From contig NC_010162.1 of the NCBI RefSeq assembly GCF_000067165.1, forward strand, positions 10,714,501-10,778,500: DNA of 64,000 nucleotides, read 5' to 3'. Below the pieces are notes generated by a model. The model did not search any database. It was not told where the DNA came from and worked only from the letters and a program-made list of their open reading frames with translations. Position numbers and translations under genes: made by a program. Positions 8,064 through 17,537 of the stretch are shown here, piece after piece. The stretch's first letter is position 1; the number at the start of each line of letters is the position of its first letter. This DNA comes from Sorangium cellulosum So ce56 (lineage in GTDB: Bacteria > Myxococcota_A > Polyangia > Polyangiales > Polyangiaceae).

Positions 8064-9359
8064 CTAGCTGGAGCGCTTCGCCCCGGGGCGGCGGAACGGC
8101 GCGCGGCCGGCGAAGACCTGGCCGTCGCCGAGCGCGTAGGAGATCCGGAGCAGCTGGTTGTACTTCGCGACGCGATCCGAGCGGGACGCGGAGCCGGTCT
8201 TGATCTGGCCCGCGTTCGTCGCGACCGCGAGGTCGGCGATGAACGTGTCCTCGGTCTCGCCCGAGCGGTGCGAGATGATCGACCGGTAGCCGCCCTCGGC
8301 CGCCTGGCGGATGCACTCGAGCGTCTCGGTGACCGTGCCGATCTGGTTCAGCTTGATGAGGATGGCGTTGGCGAGGCCGTCCTCGATGCCCTTCGCGAGG
8401 CGCGCGGGGTTCGTCACGAAGAGGTCGTCGCCGACGAGCTGGACCTTCTTGCCGAGCCGCTCCGTGAGCAGGCGCCAGCCCTTCTCGTCGTTCTCGGCGA
8501 CGCCATCCTCGATGGACACGATCGGGAACGCCTTGGCGAGCTCGTCGTAGATGGCGACGATCTCCTCGCGGGTCTTCTGCTGCTTGTCGAAGGTGTACCG
8601 CTCGGTCTTCGCGTCGTAGAACTCGCTGAGCGCCGAGTCGAGCGCGACGCCGACGTCCTCGCCCGGGCGGTGGCCGGCGGCCTCGATGGCGCGCACGACG
8701 TACTCGAGCGCCGCCCGGTTCGACGGCAGGCGCGGGGCGAAGCCGCCCTCGTCGCCGACGGCCGTGACCATGCCGTCCTTCTTCAGCAGGCCCCTCAGGG
8801 TGTGGAAGATCTCGGCGCCCGTGCGCAGCGCCTCGGCGAACGACTCGGCGCCGTAGGGGACGATCATGAACTCCTGGATCTCGAGGCCGTTGTCGGCGTG
8901 CACGCCGCCGTTCAGGATGTTCATGAGCGGCGTCGGAAGGACGCGCGCCGCGGCGCCGCCGAGGTAGCGCCAGAGCGGCAGGTCGACCGTGTCCGCGGCG
9001 GCGCGGGCGGCGGCCATCGAGACGGCGAGGATGGCGTTGGCGCCGAGCTTCGACTTGTTGGGGGAGCCGTCGGCCTGGATGAGCACCTTGTCGAGCTCGG
9101 CCTGATCGAGCGCATCCATCCCGAGGACGGCCGGACCGAGGACGGTCTCGATGTTCTTCACCGCGGTGAGCACGCCCTTGCCGAGGAAGCGCTTCTTGTC
9201 GCCGTCCCTGAGTTCGACGGCCTCGTGCTCGCCGGTCGACGCGCCGCTCGGCACGGCCGCGCGGCCCGTGCCGCTCAGCGTGGTGACCTCGGCCTCGACG
9301 GTGGGGTTGCCGCGCGAATCGATGACTTCGCGCGCGATGACGCTCTGGATCTCCGACAT
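8064..9359 (-). CDS. eno: Enolase (phosphopyruvate hydratase)
   Basis: A full-length 431-residue enolase, the usual length. It converts 2-phosphoglycerate to phosphoenolpyruvate in glycolysis and, in bacteria, is also a degradosome partner. Signatures: the N-terminal REVIDSRGNPTVE, substrate loop SGASTG, metal ligands in VALDSA, SIEDG and VGDDLF, catalytic Lys in ILIKLNQIG, and SHRSGETED. The start has a near-perfect GAGGAGAGGT Shine-Dalgarno. Monocistronic, divergent from the tssL-like gene. Confidence 0.98.
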   Translation of the reverse strand: MSEIQSVIAREVIDSRGNPTVEAEVTTLSGTGRAAVPSGASTGEHEAVELRDGDKKRFLGKGVLTAVKNIETVLGPAVLGMDALDQAELDKVLIQADGSPNKSKLGANAILAVSMAAARAAADTVDLPLWRYLGGAAARVLPTPLMNILNGGVHADNGLEIQEFMIVPYGAESFAEALRTGAEIFHTLRGLLKKDGMVTAVGDEGGFAPRLPSNRAALEYVVRAIEAAGHRPGEDVGVALDSALSEFYDAKTERYTFDKQQKTREEIVAIYDELAKAFPIVSIEDGVAENDEKGWRLLTERLGKKVQLVGDDLFVTNPARLAKGIEDGLANAILIKLNQIGTVTETLECIRQAAEGGYRSIISHRSGETEDTFIADLAVATNAGQIKTGSASRSDRVAKYNQLLRISYALGDGQVFAGRAPFRRPGAKRSS

Positions 9360-9600
9360 GACCTCTCCTCAAGGGGACCGCCTTCGCGCGACCCCGGCAG
9401 CTCTCGAAGGGGGCTCGAGAAGCGGCCGGAGCATAGGCACGGCCCCCCCCGGATGTCGACGCTCCGGTGCACCCGCGGCGCGCGGCGCGGGATCCGGCGC
9501 GGACCGGCGCGGACCGACCCGTCGACCTACGCGCGGCGCGCGAGGTGGACGCGCGCCCGGGTCGACGGTCGGTGCGCGCCTGGCGTAAGCTCGCGCCCGC

Positions 9601-10242
9601 GTGGAAACGTCCATCGGCGTCTTCGGTGAGGAGATGCTCCTCTGGCTCTGCATGCTCCGCCAGTCCCCGCGGCGGCCGCCGGCCGATCACGTGCTGCGGC
9701 AGGCGAACCTGCTGCTCGAGGAGCTGAAGGGGTCCAGGCTCGCGCAGGGGATGCCGATCGCGTCGGTCGACGACGGGATGTTCGCGATCGCCGCGTGCGC
9801 GGACGAGTTCGCGATGTCGCTGCCGGACCTGCGGCCGGTCTGGGCGCAGCGCCCGCTCCAGGCGTCGCGGTGGACGACCAACAACGCGGGCGTCGAGTTC
9901 TTCGAGCGGCTCGAGCGCGTCCGGAAGGGCCCGCTCCCGGTGATGGCGACGTACGCGTGCGTGCTCGGGCTCGGCTTCCGCGGGCGCTACGGGCTGCCGG
10001 GGCAGAACCCCGACGATCTGCTGCGGATCCGCCGCGAGCTGTCGCTCAAGCTCGGCGTGGATCCGGATCGGGACTGGAAGGGCGGGGTGCTCAAGCCGGT
10101 GCAGGTCGAGGGCGTCGCGGTGCAGCACCTCCCCACCCAGTCGTTCTGGCGGTCCGTGCTCGTCGGGCGGGTGCTGGCGTCGCTCGTCGCGATCGCCGGC
10201 GCGCTCGCGCTCGCGTGGACGATCGCCCAAAGGGTCCGATGA
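9601..10242 (+). CDS. tssL: DotU/TssL-family type VI secretion membrane protein
   Basis: A 213-residue protein with a GTG start. The helical cytoplasmic domain shows family features (an ACADEFAMS helix, then a Trp-containing loop, a FFERLERV helix, and Y-A-C-V-L-GLGFRGRYG). It ends in one C-terminal membrane helix (about residues 190-208), as in TssL. TssL is part of the TssJLM membrane complex. Its stop overlaps the start of the TssM-like gene (ATGA). No other T6SS gene is nearby, so this is an orphan pair. Confidence 0.85.
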   Translation: METSIGVFGEEMLLWLCMLRQSPRRPPADHVLRQANLLLEELKGSRLAQGMPIASVDDGMFAIAACADEFAMSLPDLRPVWAQRPLQASRWTTNNAGVEFFERLERVRKGPLPVMATYACVLGLGFRGRYGLPGQNPDDLLRIRRELSLKLGVDPDRDWKGGVLKPVQVEGVAVQHLPTQSFWRSVLVGRVLASLVAIAGALALAWTIAQRVR

Positions 10243-11333
10243 GCGGCTCCTTCGTTTACGAGCTGGCGAGCGTCCACACGCTGGTCGAGCAGGCGAACCT
10301 GGGCAACGACCAGGGGATCTACGCGGTCCCCTGCTACCTGGTGCTCGGCGAGCCCGGGTCGGGCCGCTCCACGGTGATCCGCTCGATGAACCTGACGTGG
10401 CCCGTGAGCGGCGGGCAGCTCCCGATCGGCGTGCCCGGGGCGCGGTGCTCGTACTGGCTGGCGAAGGAGGCGCTCTTCATCGAGCCGGAGGCGTCGGTGC
10501 TCGGCCCGCGGCGGGAGCCGGCCGAGCTCTCGCGGCTCTGCGACGAGCTGCGCCGCGCGCGGGAGCGCGAGCCGATCGACGGCATCCTGCTCGTCCTGAG
10601 CATCGCGGAGTTCGTCGAGCTCGACGAGCAGGGGCTCGACGCCTACGCGAACCGCATCCGCGCGTACCTCGTCGAGGTCGGCCGGGCGCTGCACGCCGAC
10701 GTGCCGACGTACGTGGTGCTGTCGCGCTACGACACGCTCTGGGGCTTCGCCGAGGTGTTCCAGTGGACCGCCGAGCGCGGGCGCGAGGAGCCCTGGGGCT
10801 TCACGCTCCCGCTCGAGACGAGCCCGGACAACGCCGGGCCGCGGATCCTCCAGGAGCTCGAGGGGCTGAACGCGCGGCTGGAGTCGACCTGCCTCGCGCG
10901 GGTGAGCTCGGAGGACGCGCCCGAGGCGCGGACGCGGGCGTTCCAGCACCTGGCCGAGGTGCGGGCGCTGATGCCGCGGCTGCGGCAGCTGTTCGGGGTG
11001 ATCGCGATGGCGAACGCGTTCGAGCGGGCGCCGTGGCTCCGCGCGGTGGCGATCGGCAGCGCGATGCCCGGCATGGGGGACCGGCTCCGCGCGGGGGTGA
11101 CGCGGTTCATCAACATGGGGTTGGCGCAGCCGCCGAACGTGGCGGTCGCGATGCGGCCGGGGGGGCTGCCGATCCACGCGACCCTGAGGGCCGTCGTGCT
11201 GCCGGAGCGGGACATCGTGCCGCTCCGGCAGCGGTGGCGGGACGACCGGTTCACGCTGTTCTGCTTCGTGGGCGGGCTCTTGCTGCTGCTCGCGGCGGGG
11301 CTCACCGAGATCATCCTGCGGTACGCGATGTGA
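10239..11333 (+). CDS. Short TssM/IcmF-like protein: N-terminal GTPase-like domain plus one TM
   Basis: The gene overlaps tssL by 4 bp. It has a P-loop (GEPGSGRSTV, residues ~33-42) followed by the IcmF N-terminal pattern: W-x-A/K-E-A-L-FIEP, DGILLVLSIAEF, and VPTYVVLSRYDTLWGF. A single hydrophobic helix lies at the very end (residues ~343-360). At 364 residues it is about a third of a normal TssM (1100+ residues), so the large periplasmic region and the usual N-terminal membrane helices are missing or never existed. It may be a minimal inner-membrane GTPase that works with the TssL-like partner. Confidence 0.8.
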   Translation: MSGSFVYELASVHTLVEQANLGNDQGIYAVPCYLVLGEPGSGRSTVIRSMNLTWPVSGGQLPIGVPGARCSYWLAKEALFIEPEASVLGPRREPAELSRLCDELRRAREREPIDGILLVLSIAEFVELDEQGLDAYANRIRAYLVEVGRALHADVPTYVVLSRYDTLWGFAEVFQWTAERGREEPWGFTLPLETSPDNAGPRILQELEGLNARLESTCLARVSSEDAPEARTRAFQHLAEVRALMPRLRQLFGVIAMANAFERAPWLRAVAIGSAMPGMGDRLRAGVTRFINMGLAQPPNVAVAMRPGGLPIHATLRAVVLPERDIVPLRQRWRDDRFTLFCFVGGLLLLLAAGLTEIILRYAM

Positions 11334-11409
11334 GCGGGCGCCGAGGGCGGCCCCGCCGGCCCCGGCCGTCCAGTTGACATGGCAACTCGTGGGCTCAAAC
11401 GCCCCCGAG

Positions 11410-14400
11410 ATGCGGAGCACGTCGGAGGCATGGAATCGACCTGCTGTCCAGGAGGCTCGCTCCGTCGAGCCTGGGCGCGCGCCCTCGGTGCGACCAGGCA
11501 CAGCCCAGCTCAAGGGGTATCACGTCACCGCGAAGATCGGCGAGGGCCCGGGCTCCACCACGTATCGAGCCCGTCGGGACGCCGACGGCATCGACGTGGC
11601 GATCAGGATGCTGCACACCGATGACGCCCGAGCCGGCGATGTCATGCGCCTCAGGCACGCCTACCGCGCGATACGGCAGCTCGACTCGGAGAGGGTCGTC
11701 AAGGTGTACGCCGTCGAGGAGCACGAGGACGGCCTGGCGCTCGTCACCGAGGCTTTCCCGGGCGCCCCGCTGTCCGCGAAGGCGGCCTGCAAGCTGGGCG
11801 TCCGCGCGTCGCTGGACGTCTTGATCCCCGTGGCCGAGGCCCTGGCCGACATCCATCGTCATGGCCTCATCCATGGCGACGTGAGGCCTACGAACATCCT
11901 GCTCGGAGAGGACGGTCAGGTGAAGCTCACGGGCTTCGGCGTGGAGTCCATCGTGACGCGCGAGAAGGAGGAGATCTATTGCCGCCGCGTCCTCTCGAAG
12001 GTGCTCCCCTATACATCGCCGGAGCAGACCGGCCGCATGAACCGGAGCGTGGACTACCGCACCGACATGTACTCGTTCGGCGTCGTCCTCTACGAGATGC
12101 TCGCGGGGCGGAGGCCGTTCGAGGCGCTCGACCCCCTCGAGCTGATGCACGCCCACATCGCCGTGACGCCCGTCGCCCCCTCGGAGATCGACCCGGAGGT
12201 GCCCGACGCGCTCTCCGCCGTCACGATGAAGCTGCTCAGCAAGAACGCCGAGGACCGCTACCAGTGCGCCGAGGGGCTGAGGGCCGATCTGGAGGAGATC
12301 CGAGCGCGATGGCAGCGCGGCGGCCAGATAGGAGCGTTCAGCCCTGGCCGCCACGACAGGAGAGACCTCTTCCGGCTCCCCCAGAAGCTCTACGGCCGCG
12401 AAGGAGACATCCGGAAGCTCGTCGGCGCGTTCGACGACGTGCTGCGGGGCAAGCGGACGATCGTCCTCGTCTCGGGCTATTCGGGCATCGGCAAGTCGTC
12501 CCTCGTCCAGGAGATCTTGAAGCCGCTGGTGCGCGAGAAGGGCTATTACATCAGCGGGAAGTACGATCAGGTCAACCGCGACACGCCCTACAGCGCCATC
12601 GTCCACGCGTTCGACACGCTCGTCAGGCAGCTCCTCTCCGAGAGCGAGGAGCGGATCACACGGTGGCGGGACGCCATCCTGGGCGCGCTCGGGACCAACG
12701 GACAGGTGATCTGCGACGTCCTCCCGTCGCTCGAGCACCTCCTCGGCGAGCAGCCGCCCGTCCCCGCGCTCGGCCCGGTCGAGGCCCAGAACCGCTTCAT
12801 CCTCTACTTCCACAACTTCGTGTCCGTCTTCGCCCGGCACGCCCACCCGCTGGCCCTCTTCCTCGACGATCTCCAGTGGGTGGACTCGGCCAGCCTGAGC
12901 CTGCTCACGAGCGTCCTCGCGAGAGAGGACCTGGAGTCGCTCTTCTTCTGCGGCGCTTACCGCGACAACGAGGTGAGCCCGACCCACCCCTTCCTCGTCG
13001 CGCTGGAGCAGCTCACGAAGGGCGGCCTCGAGGCGCGCGACATCGTCCTCGCGCCCCTCGGCCTGGCGCACCTGACAGAGCTCATCAACGACAGCCTGCA
13101 GACAGGCGGCGGAGAGGCGCTCGCGGGCGCGATCATGAAGAAGACCGGGGGCAACCCGTTCTTCGTGAAGCAGTTCATGCGGCACCTCTACGACACGAAG
13201 GCGCTGGTCTTCGATCCGCCGGCGGGCTGGCGCTGGGACCTGCGCCAGATCGAGCGGCTGGAGTGCACCGATAACGTCCTGAGCCTCATGGCGGAGACCA
13301 TCCGGCGCCTGCCGCAGGCGACGCAGCGGGTGCTCCGGCTGGCCTCGGCGATCGGCAACACGTTCGAGATGGATGTCCTGAACACCGTCAGCGAGCGGCC
13401 CCCCGACGAGACGTACGCGAGCCTCGACCACGCCGTCGCCGAAGGCCTGATCGTGAGCGCGGACGAGCAGGTTCGATTCGCGCACGACAAGATCCAGGAG
13501 GCCGCATATTCGCTGATCCCGGAGGGAGACAGGCCGGCGTTTCACTACCGGATCGGGAAGCTCCTGCTCGGCAAGCCGCGCTCCGACGAGGGGCGCGATC
13601 TGTTCGACGTCGTCAATCACCTGAACAGCGCCGGCGATCTGATCCGCGCGCCGGAAGAGCGCATGGAATCGGCCAGGCTCAACCTCCAGGCGGCCGGGCG
13701 CGCCCAGGAGTCGTCGGCCTTCACCGCGGCCCTCAGGTACCTGGAACATGGCATCTCCATGCTGCCCGGAGACGCGTGGACCTCCAGCTACGAGCTGACC
13801 TTCACCTACCACACGAAGAAGGGGCTCCTGGAGTCGCTCTGCGGACGCCACGACGACGCGCTCTCCACCCTCTCGGGGACCTTCGAAAGAGCGGTGGGGC
13901 GCCTCCACAAGACGGAGGTGCGCCGCCTGAAGATGAACGTGGAGATCCTGAAGAACGATCTGCCCGCCGCCATGGAAGAGGGGCTCGCCGCGCTCGGGGC
14001 GTACGACATCCACCTGCCGCCTTATCCGGACGACGGCGCGCTCATGGCCGAGATGGAGCGGACCATCGCGATGATCGGCGACCGCCCGATCGCGTCGCTC
14101 GTCGATCTGCCCGCGCTCGACGATCCCGAGATCGCCGCCCTGCAGGACGTGCTCCAGGAGATGTTCTCGCCGACCTACCAGCTCGGCACGAACAACTTCG
14201 GCATCACGGTGATGAAGGCGCTCCAGAACTCGCTGGCCCATGGCATCTCGCGGAACTCGATCTACGCCTACGTGAACTTCGGGACGCTCCTGTGCGCCAG
14301 GCTCGACATCGAGAAGGGGTACGAGTTCGGGCGGGCGGCGGTCCGCCTGAACGAGCGCCGCCCGGACGCGAAGTCCGAGTCCATGCTGTGCAACATGTGG

Positions 14401-16926
14401 GGAGCGTGGGTCCAGCACTGGATGGATCCCTACGAGAGCTCGAAGGCGTCCCTGCGCAAGGGCGTCCACGCCGGCATGGAGACGGGGCAGTACATCTGGG
14501 CCTTCTACAACGCGTGCAACGCGAGCATGAACGGCCTCCTCCGGGGGGAGCACCTCCACGACGTCATCGAGGAGGCGAGGCAGTATCTGCCGCTCTGCAA
14601 GCTCGACAAGTTCAACGCGATCACGTGGATCGTCGGGGCCGTCGGGCAGCTCTGCGAGTACCTGAGCACGCCGGACGAGGGCGACTGGAAGCGCGGGGCG
14701 TGGGTCGACATCGACGCGGTCACCGAGGCCGCCCGCAGCATCGACAACCGGGCGTCGCTCTACTTCGTGAACGTCTTCAAGGTCCACGCCGGCGTGTTCC
14801 AGGGCGCGTACGAGGAGGTGGCCGAGATCTGGGGCTCGACCGATCCGGCCCGCCTCGGCATGCTCGCCGCGTGGCACGCGAGCCCTTGTTATCACTTCTA
14901 CGGCGGGCTGGCCTTCTCGCGGGCCGCGGGCGCCGCCGCCCCCGCGCTCAGGGCGGCGTACCTCGCGAGGCTCGCGGAGTGCGCGCGCAAGGTGGAGTCG
15001 TGGGCGGCGCTCGGCCCGGAGAGCCACCGCCACCGCAGCTTGATCCTGAAGGCCGAGGTCGCCCGGAGCGAGCGCCGAGAGGGCGCGGGCGCCCTCTACG
15101 ATCAGGGGATCGCGGCCGCGCGGGAGGGCCATTTCCTGCACGACGAGGCGCTGGCCAACGAGCTCTGCGCTCGACACTACCTCGACCTGGGCAGGGCGTT
15201 CGTCGCGCGCGCCTACATGACCGAGGCGCACAGGCTCTATGCGCGCTGGGGCGCCGTGCGGCCGATGCTGCGCCTCGAGAGGGACTTTCCGCACGCGCTC
15301 GGGCCGGAGGCGCTGCGCAGGCGGACCGACCTCGCGCGGGACGGGGGCGCCGACGTCCGCGGCGCCGCCGTGGGTCACGGCGCTCGCCCGGGGCTCGACT
15401 TCATGACCATGCTCAGGGCCTCGCAGGCGGTCTCTGGCGAGCTGAACCTCGACCGGGTGATCGAGGCCCTGCTGACGATCGCGGTCGAGCACGCGGGCGC
15501 CGAGCGGGGGCTGCTGATCCGCGCGTCCTGTGGCTCGCACGCCGCGCACGACGTCGAGGCCGAGGTCGTCACCCGGCGCGGCCGGGTCGAGGTCACCCTT
15601 CGCCAGACGCCCGTCACCTCGAGCGATCTCCCCACCGCCATCCTCCAGTACGTCATCCGCACGCGAGAGAGCGTGATCCTGGACGACGCCGCCGTGCCCA
15701 ACCTGTACTCGGAAGACGCCTACGTGCGCGGGCGGCGCCCCCGCTCCGTGCTCTGCCTCCCCCTGGTGAAGCAGGGCGCGCTCGTCGGCGTGCTCTATCT
15801 GGAGAACAACCTGACCCCGCGCGCCTTCACCGCGGATCGGATCGAGGTGCTGGAGCTCCTGGCCTCCCAGTCCGCCATCTCGCTGGAGAACGCGCGCCTC
15901 TACACCCAGCTCCAGCAGGAGAACGGCGAGCGCAGGCGGGCGGAGCTGGCGCTGCGGGAGAGAGAGGCGCGCATCCGGCGCCTCGTGGACTCCAACATCA
16001 TCGGGATCGCCGTCTGGGACCTCGACGGCAGGGTCATCGACGCGAACGACGCGCTCCTGTGCATGCTCGGCTACAGCCGTGAAGATCTGACCTCGGGGAA
16101 CATCCGCTGGGCAGATCTCACGCCGCCGGAGTTCAAGGAGGCGACCCGGCGGACGCTCGAGCAGGTCCGCGTGACGGGTGAGTTCGGGCCGCTGGAGAAG
16201 GAGTATTTCCGAAAGGACGGCGGCCGCGTCCCGGTGGTGATCGGCGGCGCGCGGTTCGAGGGGTCGGAGAGCCAGGGGGTGGCGTTCTTCCTCGACGTGA
16301 CCGAGCGCAAGCAGGCGGAGGAGCGCCAGAAGCTCCTGATGAACGAGCTGAACCACCGGGTGAAGAACACGCTGGCGATCGTCCAGGCGATCGCCGTGCA
16401 GACGCTCCGCATGGCGGACTCGCCCAAGGCCTTCACGAGCGCCTTCCTCGCCCGGTTGCTCGCCCTGTCCCAGACCCACAACCTCCTGAACCAGACGGCG
16501 TGGCAGGGCGCCGACCTCCACGACGTCGTCCGCGCCGAGCTGGCGCCGCACGCCAGCGGCGACGCCGAGCGCGTCCGCCTGGTGGGCCAGGACGTCCGCC
16601 TCCTCCCGGAGGCGGCGGTGACGCTCGGCATGGTCTTTCACGAGCTGGCGAGCAACGCGACCAAGTACGGAGCGCTATCGCAGCCGTCCGGCCGCGTCGC
16701 GGTCACATGGGACGTGATCACCCAGGCGCACGGGCGCCTGCTCCACCTGGAATGGCAGGAGACGGGCGGGCCGCCTGTCCGGCCGCCGCGCCGCAAGGGC
16801 TTCGGCTCACGCCTGATCGAGCGCGATCTCGGCCGCCAGCTCGCCACGGAGGTGCGCCTCGACTACCTGCCTGGCGGCGTACATTGCGTGATGGATCTGC
16901 CCTTCGAGCGCGTGGGCGTAGGATGA
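11410..16926 (+). CDS. Pseudokinase-AAA ATPase-GAF-PAS-HWE histidine kinase hybrid
   Basis: A ~1838-residue signalling protein. Order: Ser/Thr-kinase-like domain (residues ~35-300); AAA/NACHT-type ATPase (~335-620, Walker A GYSGIGKSS, Walker B LALFLDDLQW); a long helical TPR-like region; GAF (~1337-1500); PAS (~1517-1635); HWE histidine kinase (HRVKNTL phospho-acceptor His at ~1649, HELASNATKYGAL, and the WQE motif). The kinase-like domain lacks key residues: VAIK Lys is Arg (VAIRM), HRD is HGD, and DFG is GFG, so it is probably a pseudokinase. The frame extends to a TTG at 11374, but ATG 11410 is preferred. Its stop overlaps a response-regulator gene by ATGA. Known relatives are the AAA/kinase hybrids of cyanobacteria and myxobacteria. 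Confidence 0.93.
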   Translation: MRSTSEAWNRPAVQEARSVEPGRAPSVRPGTAQLKGYHVTAKIGEGPGSTTYRARRDADGIDVAIRMLHTDDARAGDVMRLRHAYRAIRQLDSERVVKVYAVEEHEDGLALVTEAFPGAPLSAKAACKLGVRASLDVLIPVAEALADIHRHGLIHGDVRPTNILLGEDGQVKLTGFGVESIVTREKEEIYCRRVLSKVLPYTSPEQTGRMNRSVDYRTDMYSFGVVLYEMLAGRRPFEALDPLELMHAHIAVTPVAPSEIDPEVPDALSAVTMKLLSKNAEDRYQCAEGLRADLEEIRARWQRGGQIGAFSPGRHDRRDLFRLPQKLYGREGDIRKLVGAFDDVLRGKRTIVLVSGYSGIGKSSLVQEILKPLVREKGYYISGKYDQVNRDTPYSAIVHAFDTLVRQLLSESEERITRWRDAILGALGTNGQVICDVLPSLEHLLGEQPPVPALGPVEAQNRFILYFHNFVSVFARHAHPLALFLDDLQWVDSASLSLLTSVLAREDLESLFFCGAYRDNEVSPTHPFLVALEQLTKGGLEARDIVLAPLGLAHLTELINDSLQTGGGEALAGAIMKKTGGNPFFVKQFMRHLYDTKALVFDPPAGWRWDLRQIERLECTDNVLSLMAETIRRLPQATQRVLRLASAIGNTFEMDVLNTVSERPPDETYASLDHAVAEGLIVSADEQVRFAHDKIQEAAYSLIPEGDRPAFHYRIGKLLLGKPRSDEGRDLFDVVNHLNSAGDLIRAPEERMESARLNLQAAGRAQESSAFTAALRYLEHGISMLPGDAWTSSYELTFTYHTKKGLLESLCGRHDDALSTLSGTFERAVGRLHKTEVRRLKMNVEILKNDLPAAMEEGLAALGAYDIHLPPYPDDGALMAEMERTIAMIGDRPIASLVDLPALDDPEIAALQDVLQEMFSPTYQLGTNNFGITVMKALQNSLAHGISRNSIYAYVNFGTLLCARLDIEKGYEFGRAAVRLNERRPDAKSESMLCNMWGAWVQHWMDPYESSKASLRKGVHAGMETGQYIWAFYNACNASMNGLLRGEHLHDVIEEARQYLPLCKLDKFNAITWIVGAVGQLCEYLSTPDEGDWKRGAWVDIDAVTEAARSIDNRASLYFVNVFKVHAGVFQGAYEEVAEIWGSTDPARLGMLAAWHASPCYHFYGGLAFSRAAGAAAPALRAAYLARLAECARKVESWAALGPESHRHRSLILKAEVARSERREGAGALYDQGIAAAREGHFLHDEALANELCARHYLDLGRAFVARAYMTEAHRLYARWGAVRPMLRLERDFPHALGPEALRRRTDLARDGGADVRGAAVGHGARPGLDFMTMLRASQAVSGELNLDRVIEALLTIAVEHAGAERGLLIRASCGSHAAHDVEAEVVTRRGRVEVTLRQTPVTSSDLPTAILQYVIRTRESVILDDAAVPNLYSEDAYVRGRRPRSVLCLPLVKQGALVGVLYLENNLTPRAFTADRIEVLELLASQSAISLENARLYTQLQQENGERRRAELALREREARIRRLVDSNIIGIAVWDLDGRVIDANDALLCMLGYSREDLTSGNIRWADLTPPEFKEATRRTLEQVRVTGEFGPLEKEYFRKDGGRVPVVIGGARFEGSESQGVAFFLDVTERKQAEERQKLLMNELNHRVKNTLAIVQAIAVQTLRMADSPKAFTSAFLARLLALSQTHNLLNQTAWQGADLHDVVRAELAPHASGDAERVRLVGQDVRLLPEAAVTLGMVFHELASNATKYGALSQPSGRVAVTWDVITQAHGRLLHLEWQETGGPPVRPPRRKGFGSRLIERDLGRQLATEVRLDYLPGGVHCVMDLPFERVGVG

Positions 16927-17300
16927 AGCCGGTCCCAGGAGGCGAACGTGGGCTGGAGGGGCTGCGTGTCCTCATCGTCGAGGACGAGCCCATGATCGCC
17001 TCGTCCCTCGAAGACGCCCTGACCGACCTCGGCTGTGTGGTGATCGGCCCGGCGCTGAACATGAAGGACGCGACGCGCCTGGCCCGCGCGGCCGAGATCG
17101 ACGGGGCGAGCCTGGACGTCAACATCGCCGGCGAGAAGGTCTATCCGGTGGCCGACATCCTGAGCGAGCGAGGCATCCCGTTCGTCTTCCTGACCGGATA
17201 TGGCAAAGCTGGGTTGCGCGAGTCCGATCTCAGCCATCCGGTGCTGCAGAAGCCGTGCAGTCTGGACCGCTTCGAGGAGATCCTGGCGGGGTGGCGGTGA
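16923..17300 (+). CDS. Single-domain response regulator (receiver only)
   Basis: A 125-residue CheY-like receiver. The acidic pair is in IVEDEP, the phospho-acceptor Asp in SLDVNI, the Thr in FLTGYG, and the conserved Lys in LQKPC. There is no output domain. The start overlaps the stop of the HWE kinase by 4 bp, so this is most likely its direct phosphotransfer partner. HWE kinases commonly pair with receiver-only proteins of this Cys/Lys-Pro type. Confidence 0.93.
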   Translation: MKPVPGGERGLEGLRVLIVEDEPMIASSLEDALTDLGCVVIGPALNMKDATRLARAAEIDGASLDVNIAGEKVYPVADILSERGIPFVFLTGYGKAGLRESDLSHPVLQKPCSLDRFEEILAGWR

Positions 17301-17537
17301 GCGATCCCACCGGGCTCCCGGGCGCAGCGGCGCCTGCGCGCGCTCGGCCCCGGCGCGCTCTGCCGAGGACGGCGCGCCCGTGTGGCGCTCCGCGCCGGCC
17401 TGCGCGGCGCGCCACGGCGGACACGGCCAGCGGGCGCGGCGTCGACAGGCCACGTCATCTACGTTGGTTCACGCTCGCGACACGGCACCACACTTGCAAG
17501 TCCGACGTCGGCAACGTTCGCAAGAGAGGAGGTTCTT

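Noticed and set aside
7900..10230. 776-codon minus-strand open frame spanning enolase and tssL
   Set aside because: It reads enolase in the wrong frame and continues antisense through tssL; composition is low-complexity.
11395..16641. 1748-codon minus-strand open frame opposite the hybrid kinase
   Set aside because: Antisense shadow; no recognisable domain, and the plus-strand protein has six consecutive known domains.
17493..17524. CTTGCAAG and TTCGCAAG upstream of hsp20 considered as a CIRCE or heat-shock operator
   Set aside because: It lacks the TTAGCACTC-N9-GAGTGCTAA structure of CIRCE and has no convincing sigma-32 -10 box; too weak to annotate.
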